DNA of 47,808 nucleotides, taken from contig JAFQLQ010000039.1 in NCBI GenBank assembly GCA_017414505.1, forward strand, positions 1 to 47,808, read 5' to 3'. Source of the stretch: Clostridia bacterium. GTDB taxonomy: Bacteria > Bacillota > Clostridia > UMGS1840 > HGM11507. Below the pieces are notes generated by a model, which saw only the letters and a list, made by a program, of their open reading frames with translations, ran no database searches and was not told the DNA's origin. Below are positions 44,094-47,808 of the stretch, in pieces (within the stretch, counting starts at the first letter, position 1; every line of letters begins with the position of its first letter). A program made the translations under genes and the position numbers.

Positions 44094-44814
44094 AATAATT
44101 CTCCTTAAATTGTTCTCTGCGTTTGAATTCTGTACCGTATTTTGAAAAGTGAACTCTGTTGATATTGTACAGAGAAAGCAGGTGGGCTAACCATAATGGC
44201 TTTGCAAGCGATGTTTTTATTTCCATAAGATAGATATTCTCATCTAAAAGCGATTCGCCGTAATCACCTGCTTCTAATTTTAAATCGTAGCGTCTTGAAC
44301 GGATATTTGTATCAAATGAAACGCGTAAATCCGGGTTGCCTTTTTCAAAAAAAGCAATTCTGTCGTAAGCAAGATAAAGCTTGGGCGATAGATTGTAATG
44401 ATGAATAAAAAAATCAAGTTCTGCCATAACCTGTTTGTTCATATAGTCTTTTGGAGGCGGGGATTTGCGTGTTTCAAGGAAACTGTATGCTTCGTTTAAT
44501 TTTATACTGGTACGGCGTTTGTTTACAATTCCGTTGAATTTCTTTTTTATTTCAAGGAAAACTTCGGAATCGGCTGTTGGAATTCCGTAGCTTCTAAGTC
44601 TGAGTTTTTCCTTGTAATCAGGGTGAGAAATTGAATTGCGGATAAGATAGTTATCATTGGTGTCGTAATAAATGTTTGCAATGGTATAGGGTGTGTAGCC
44701 CTTGTTGTAGGCATCCGGTTCCATATGCTTTTTAATTTCAGCTATTACTTTTTCAAAGGTTTCCTTATTTAATATGTATTTGTGTTCGTAGCGGTTGAAA
44801 ACTTCCTTTGCCAT
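44077..44814 (-). CDS. VTC-domain protein (triphosphate-tunnel fold, polyphosphate-polymerase-like)
   Basis: 245 aa. It shows the VTC/TTM tunnel signature: RYEHKYILNKETF at the N-terminus, YYDT, KLRLRSYG near residue 75, FLEIKKKF, RRTSI, and LMEIKTSLAKPLW at the C-terminus. The paired basic and acidic residues line a triphosphate tunnel in yeast Vtc4, which polymerises polyphosphate. Bacterial members have no proven product that I know of. The ATG at 44814 sits behind GGAGGTG; the in-frame GTG at 44823 overlaps that site. First gene of the operon. Confidence 0.88.
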   Translation of the reverse strand: MAKEVFNRYEHKYILNKETFEKVIAEIKKHMEPDAYNKGYTPYTIANIYYDTNDNYLIRNSISHPDYKEKLRLRSYGIPTADSEVFLEIKKKFNGIVNKRRTSIKLNEAYSFLETRKSPPPKDYMNKQVMAELDFFIHHYNLSPKLYLAYDRIAFFEKGNPDLRVSFDTNIRSRRYDLKLEAGDYGESLLDENIYLMEIKTSLAKPLWLAHLLSLYNINRVHFSKYGTEFKRREQFKENYYGHII

Positions 44815-44883
44815 AAGATGCACCTCCTTTGTGAATTAAGTATATAATATCAACCTTAAAATAAGATTAAAATTGAAAAAATA

Positions 44884-44912
44884 TTGAAAATCTTGTTTTG
44901 TTGTGATATACT
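44884..44912 (+). promoter_or_regulatory. Promoter of metF
   Basis: TTGAAA (44884-44889), 17 bp, TATACT (44907-44912), about 22 bp before the ATG. This gives a short leader with no room for a SAM riboswitch. Confidence 0.75.
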
Positions 44913-44934
44913 GTTTATATTCGGAGGGGATTTT

Positions 44935-45813
44935 ATGAAGATTATAGATTTACTTAAACAGAATAAGCTGTCGCTTTCATTTGAAGTGTTTCCGCCAAAA
45001 ACGGAATCCGGATTTGAAAGTGTTAAAACAGCAACAGAAGAAATTGCCAAGCTAAAACCGTCTTTTATGAGCGTTACATACGGTGCAGGCGGCGGAACAA
45101 GCAAATACACTCTTGATATTGCTAAAAATATCAAGGAGCTTTACGGGGTGCCCACTCTGGCACATCTTACCTGCGTTTCTTCTACAAAAGAAACGGTACG
45201 AAAAAAGATTGCTGAAATAAAAGAAGCCGGAATTGAAAATGTTATGGCTTTAAGAGGTGATATTCCTGCCGGTCTTGAAAATGAGGACAGAAGCAAGTGG
45301 GATTACAAATATGCCATTGATCTTATAAGCGAGCTTAAGACTGCGAATCCTGAATTTTGCTTAGGTTGTGCTTGCTATCCCGAAATTCATCCTGAAAGCG
45401 AAAATCAGAAAGAGGATATCAGACGTCTTAAGGAAAAAGTGGATGCAGGGTGCGATTTTATTACCACTCAGATGTTTTTTGATAATAATCTTTTGTATAA
45501 TTTCCTTTATAAAATCCGTGAAGCGGGTATCACCGTTCCGGTTATTCCGGGAATTATGCCCATAACCAATGCCAATCAGGTGGACAGAGCTATTAAGCTT
45601 TCCGGCTCGTTTATGCCTCAGAGATTTAAAAGTCTTGTGGATAAATTCGGTTCCGAGCCCGATTCGATGAAGCAGGCAGGTATTGCTTACGCTACGGACC
45701 AGATTATTGATTTGTATGCAAATAATATTTCAATTGTTCACGTTTATTCGATGAATAAGCCGGATGTGGCGGAAAAAATTCAAAGCAATTTATCAGATAT
45801 TTTAGGAAAATAG
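44935..45813 (+). CDS. metF: Methylenetetrahydrofolate reductase
   Basis: Reduces 5,10-methylene-THF to 5-methyl-THF for methionine synthesis; FAD-dependent TIM barrel. SFEVFPPKTESGFE near residue 13, MSVTYGAGGG near residue 44, LAHLTCVS near residue 80, and the FAD/folate region ALRGDIP and TTQMFFDN. The 292 aa match the stand-alone single-domain form. ATG behind GGAGGGG. Its promoter is close upstream. No methionine synthase or other C1 gene is adjacent, and no MetV partner (needed by acetogen-type MetF) is seen. Confidence 0.94.
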   Translation: MKIIDLLKQNKLSLSFEVFPPKTESGFESVKTATEEIAKLKPSFMSVTYGAGGGTSKYTLDIAKNIKELYGVPTLAHLTCVSSTKETVRKKIAEIKEAGIENVMALRGDIPAGLENEDRSKWDYKYAIDLISELKTANPEFCLGCACYPEIHPESENQKEDIRRLKEKVDAGCDFITTQMFFDNNLLYNFLYKIREAGITVPVIPGIMPITNANQVDRAIKLSGSFMPQRFKSLVDKFGSEPDSMKQAGIAYATDQIIDLYANNISIVHVYSMNKPDVAEKIQSNLSDILGK

Positions 45814-46110
45814 TAGAGGCTATGCGTTTTCGCATAGCCTCAGCGTGTCGATAAACCTATCGACACGCTGGCAGATGCCGAAAAAGGAAGGTATATTTCG
45901 TCAAAATGAATGCAGACAGTACTAAGGTACGGCAAGGCTCATTTTGGCGGAAAGCAGTAGCCGCAAGGCTTTCACCCTCTCCGTCACTGCGTGACACCTC
46001 TCCCAAGGTGAGAGGCTTTTCACTGGCACTTTTTCATTGATAAATAATTTTTCTGCGGTAGACCGACTTTTTCGACAGTCTGAGGCTATGCGTTTTCGCA
46101 TAGCCTTTTA
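45814..46110. repeat. Hairpin-rich intergenic repeat element flanked by a duplicated palindrome
   Basis: The palindrome GAGGCTATGCG-TTTT-CGCATAGCCT occurs at 45816-45841 and again at 46082-46106. Next to the first is a perfect 12-bp stem, CAGCGTGTCGAT with ATCGACACGCTG (45841-45870). Between lie CAAAATGA/TCATTTTG arms, GTCAC/GTGAC and CCTCTC/GAGAGG stems. No ORF. It resembles multi-hairpin intergenic repeats of Clostridia; mobility is not shown. Confidence 0.75.
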
Positions 46111-46111
46111 G

Positions 46112-47341
46112 TTAACGTTGACAAATTTCTTCAACAACACCTGTAAGTACAGTTCCCATCTGCATATAGCCGGTTGGTGAGGGGTGAACCCAATTGAAAT
46201 CGTGGCAGGTAAGCAAATCCGAATGAAGGCTTTCCGGCGAAGCAAGTTTTTTAAAGCCGGATTCCGGCGAGCAGGAAAGCAGCATAGGACTTATGTAAAT
46301 TCCCTCACTCTGACGGTTATCGTATTTTTCAAGAAGATTTTGGCAGGCACATTTTAACACATATTCATACTGCTTTGCCGAGCTTGTGCAGCCAAGACGT
46401 ATTCCCCAGGCATACTGCTCTGCGCCCACAACCGGAAGATTTACTATAACAGCAATATTTTTATCGGCTTCTTTAACCGAGGCAATCATTTTATCCATAT
46501 AGGAAATATAGATTTCTATTGCTTCCTCTGCCTGCGAATAGGGACAACGCTGAAATTCGTTGGCTCCGAAAAGTATGGAAACCATATCGGGTGTTTCCAT
46601 TTTATGCCGTTCTAAATATTTTGAAAAACTAAACTCAAATTCGGGATTTTCAATTTTTTCACCGGTGGAAAAATTACCAAGCACACCGTTTTCTATATAA
46701 TACATACCGGGGGTGGGTTCTTCTCTTGTAAAGCCCATATAACGGTACATTCCCTCGTTTTCCTTAGTCAGCGAATCGTAGAAAATTTTGCTTCCGTAGT
46801 AATCCTTGCCTGCAATATTTTTGGGGAACATAAAAGGAGAAACTCCTGTGTTTCCCGTATCCTCAATTCTCTCAAAATAAGTACGGCACTGCCATCCGCC
46901 TCTGCCCTCGTGGCTAACACTGCCAAGACGTCTTGTGCCGAGAGTTTTTATATGCGGAATTTTTCGCGCAACATACTCAATATAGTAGGATTGCTGAGTC
47001 ATACTGTCGCCAATGCAAAGCAGTTTTTTTCCTTTGCCTCCGCTTTTTTTAACTATTTTCACCTTGGTGCTTTTTTCTGCAAGCTTTTTACCGTAAAACC
47101 CATACACAACTACCTTTAAATCAAATTCCGAAACGTTTTCGGGAAAGCTTTCTATTCGCCAGAATTTCCCGAAATTAGCCCCGTATTCACATTCAATCTG
47201 AATATCGTAATCCTCTTTGTAAGGGTAGAGAAGATGCTTGAAATAAATTGTGTACTGCTCCTTATCTACTGCTAAATCCTGATTTTCAAGGTCTCTTAAA
47301 ATATATAGCCTTTCAGGCAGCAGAATCATTATTTCGTCCAT
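46112..47341 (-). CDS. SGNH/GDSL hydrolase, no signal peptide
   Basis: 409 aa. An N-terminal beta-rich domain of about 95 residues is followed by an SGNH hydrolase: block I IGDSMTQ (Ser near 111), block II Gly in EGRGGW, block III GANEF (Asn near 258), and block V WVHPS (His near 385). All four SGNH residues are present. Members are acetyl or carbohydrate esterases or lipases. No signal peptide, so a cytoplasmic esterase acting on imported acylated sugars is likely. The ATG follows AAAGGAGACGG. Neighbours are a repeat element and a putative glycosidase, with no operon partner. Confidence 0.85.
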   Translation of the reverse strand: MDEIMILLPERLYILRDLENQDLAVDKEQYTIYFKHLLYPYKEDYDIQIECEYGANFGKFWRIESFPENVSEFDLKVVVYGFYGKKLAEKSTKVKIVKKSGGKGKKLLCIGDSMTQQSYYIEYVARKIPHIKTLGTRRLGSVSHEGRGGWQCRTYFERIEDTGNTGVSPFMFPKNIAGKDYYGSKIFYDSLTKENEGMYRYMGFTREEPTPGMYYIENGVLGNFSTGEKIENPEFEFSFSKYLERHKMETPDMVSILFGANEFQRCPYSQAEEAIEIYISYMDKMIASVKEADKNIAVIVNLPVVGAEQYAWGIRLGCTSSAKQYEYVLKCACQNLLEKYDNRQSEGIYISPMLLSCSPESGFKKLASPESLHSDLLTCHDFNWVHPSPTGYMQMGTVLTGVVEEICQR

Positions 47342-47371
47342 TTTACCGTCTCCTTTTGTGGTGATAAATTA

Positions 47372-47400
47372 AGTATATATTTTTCTTGCTGTAAAGTCAA
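47372..47400 (-). promoter_or_regulatory. Promoter of the SGNH hydrolase gene
   Basis: On the minus strand TTGACT (47400-47395), 17 bp, TATACT (47377-47372), about 31 bp before the start codon. Confidence 0.75.
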
Positions 47401-47446
47401 GTTTTTTGAGAATAATACATATTAATTAAAATTTGTTTCCGGTCTA

Positions 47447-47476
47447 TTGAAAGTTTGATATTATGTGTGATATAAT
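47447..47476 (+). promoter_or_regulatory. Promoter of the gene starting at 47687
   Basis: TTGAAA (47447-47452), 18 bp, TATAAT (47471-47476). It predicts a leader of about 200 nt. That leader has a small stem (CTCAT-GACTG-ATGAG near 47531-47545) but no recognised riboswitch. Confidence 0.6.
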
Positions 47477-47686
47477 AAAGGTGCTGAAAATAATTGGCAT
47501 TAAAAGTGACGGAATTTGTTAAGAATGAAGGCTCATGACTGATGAGTAAAGTTATTTGTTTTTTGTCCCTATTGTAACACGAGCATAGCAAGACTGTAAG
47601 AAAAAGTTGGAAATAATTGCTTGAATTAATTTCGGTGCAAATTAAAAGAAAAAATTTCGAAATGGGATCTTAAAGGAGATTTGTTT

Positions 47687-47808
47687 ATGAAGAACACAAA
47701 AATTACTGTTGATTATAACGAAATTGTCGGAAAAATAAAACCAATACATTGCGGAAACGGCGGACCGGCGTGCGGAGGACGATCGTTGCCTTTTGATTTT
47801 ACGGAAGA
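47687..47808 (+). CDS. N-terminal fragment of a probable glycoside hydrolase (runs off the window)
   Basis: Only the first 40 codons are present; the gene continues past the window end. The ATG is preceded by AAAGGAGAT. The protein begins MKNTKITVDYNE and then has KIKPIHCGNGGPACGG. The phrase GKIKPIHxxNxGP resembles the start of GH39-like xylosidase-type proteins. No signal peptide in the visible part. The assignment rests on a short stretch and the carbohydrate context, so it is tentative. Confidence 0.5.
   Translation, partial: MKNTKITVDYNEIVGKIKPIHCGNGGPACGGRSLPFDFTE

Noticed and set aside
44824..44934. SAM riboswitch before metF
   Set aside because: The predicted transcript starts about 17 nt before the ATG, so there is no room for one.
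45814..46110. Insertion sequence
   Set aside because: No transposase frame exists and the inverted repeats are local hairpins, not two outer ends.
47397..47591. 64-codon minus-strand frame upstream of the SGNH gene
   Set aside because: It overlaps both divergent promoters, is AT-rich with no motif, and has no convincing ribosome site.

Overview
ORGANISM. Low-GC, gene-dense DNA with strong AGGAGG-type ribosome binding sites and TTGACA-N17-TATAAT promoters. The gene orders are typical of Firmicutes: pyrR-pyrB-pyrC-pyrF-carA-carB, gdpP-rplI-dnaB-tilS-hpt-ftsH, and alaS-HIT followed by rpsU-yqeG. I infer a Clostridia member, possibly gut-associated, because of the Lpl-type sugar ABC transporter, the parallel beta-helix protein, the SGNH hydrolase and the copper-amine-oxidase-like stalk domains. 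No rRNA, tRNA, CRISPR array, phage or transposase gene was seen. LAYOUT. 1-8250: a pyrimidine operon led by a PyrR attenuator and closed by a terminator after carB; pyrD, pyrK and pyrE are not here. 8258-11610: a PutP-type Na+ symporter and a divergent SulP anion transporter. 11615-13207: a secreted transglutaminase-like protein. 13266-21065: the housekeeping block gdpP to ftsH. 21131-25726: a secreted stalk-domain protein, a Cys-rich protein, and a ROK sugar kinase fused to mannose-6-phosphate isomerase. 25858-33741: RNA and translation functions (TrmH-type methyltransferase, MtaB, TcdA, AlaS, bS21), with an HPr-like protein and a polytopic membrane protein between them. 33873-41421: YqeG, an endonuclease-IV-like TIM barrel and a beta-helix protein, then an Lpl-type sugar ABC transporter (lipoprotein plus two permeases) and an inositol-monophosphatase-family enzyme. 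41445-44814: a minus-strand operon of a VTC-domain protein, a DUF4956 membrane protein and a repeat-containing surface lipoprotein. 44935-47808: metF, a hairpin-rich repeat element, an SGNH hydrolase, and the first 40 codons of a gene running off the end. HOW THE PARTS FIT. The first 8 kb makes UMP precursors under PyrR control. The gdpP-ftsH block covers c-di-AMP turnover, replication, tRNA-Ile lysidine formation, purine salvage and membrane proteolysis. MtaB and TcdA both modify t6A37 of tRNA and overlap in one transcript. The 36.9-41.4 kb operon imports a carbohydrate, and the beta-helix and SGNH proteins, which lack signal peptides, may process what is imported. MAIN POINTS FOR A SECOND LOOK. 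(1) CarA has lost all three residues of its glutaminase triad (Gly248, Tyr333 and Asp335 where Cys, His and Glu are expected), so the carbamoyl-phosphate synthase is probably ammonia-dependent. (2) The VTC/DUF4956/repeat-lipoprotein operon lacks the CotH kinase often found with it and is the best candidate for a poorly described system. (3) The ROK-ManA fusion. (4) An HPr homologue without the phosphoacceptor His. (5) The overlapping mtaB-tcdA pair.
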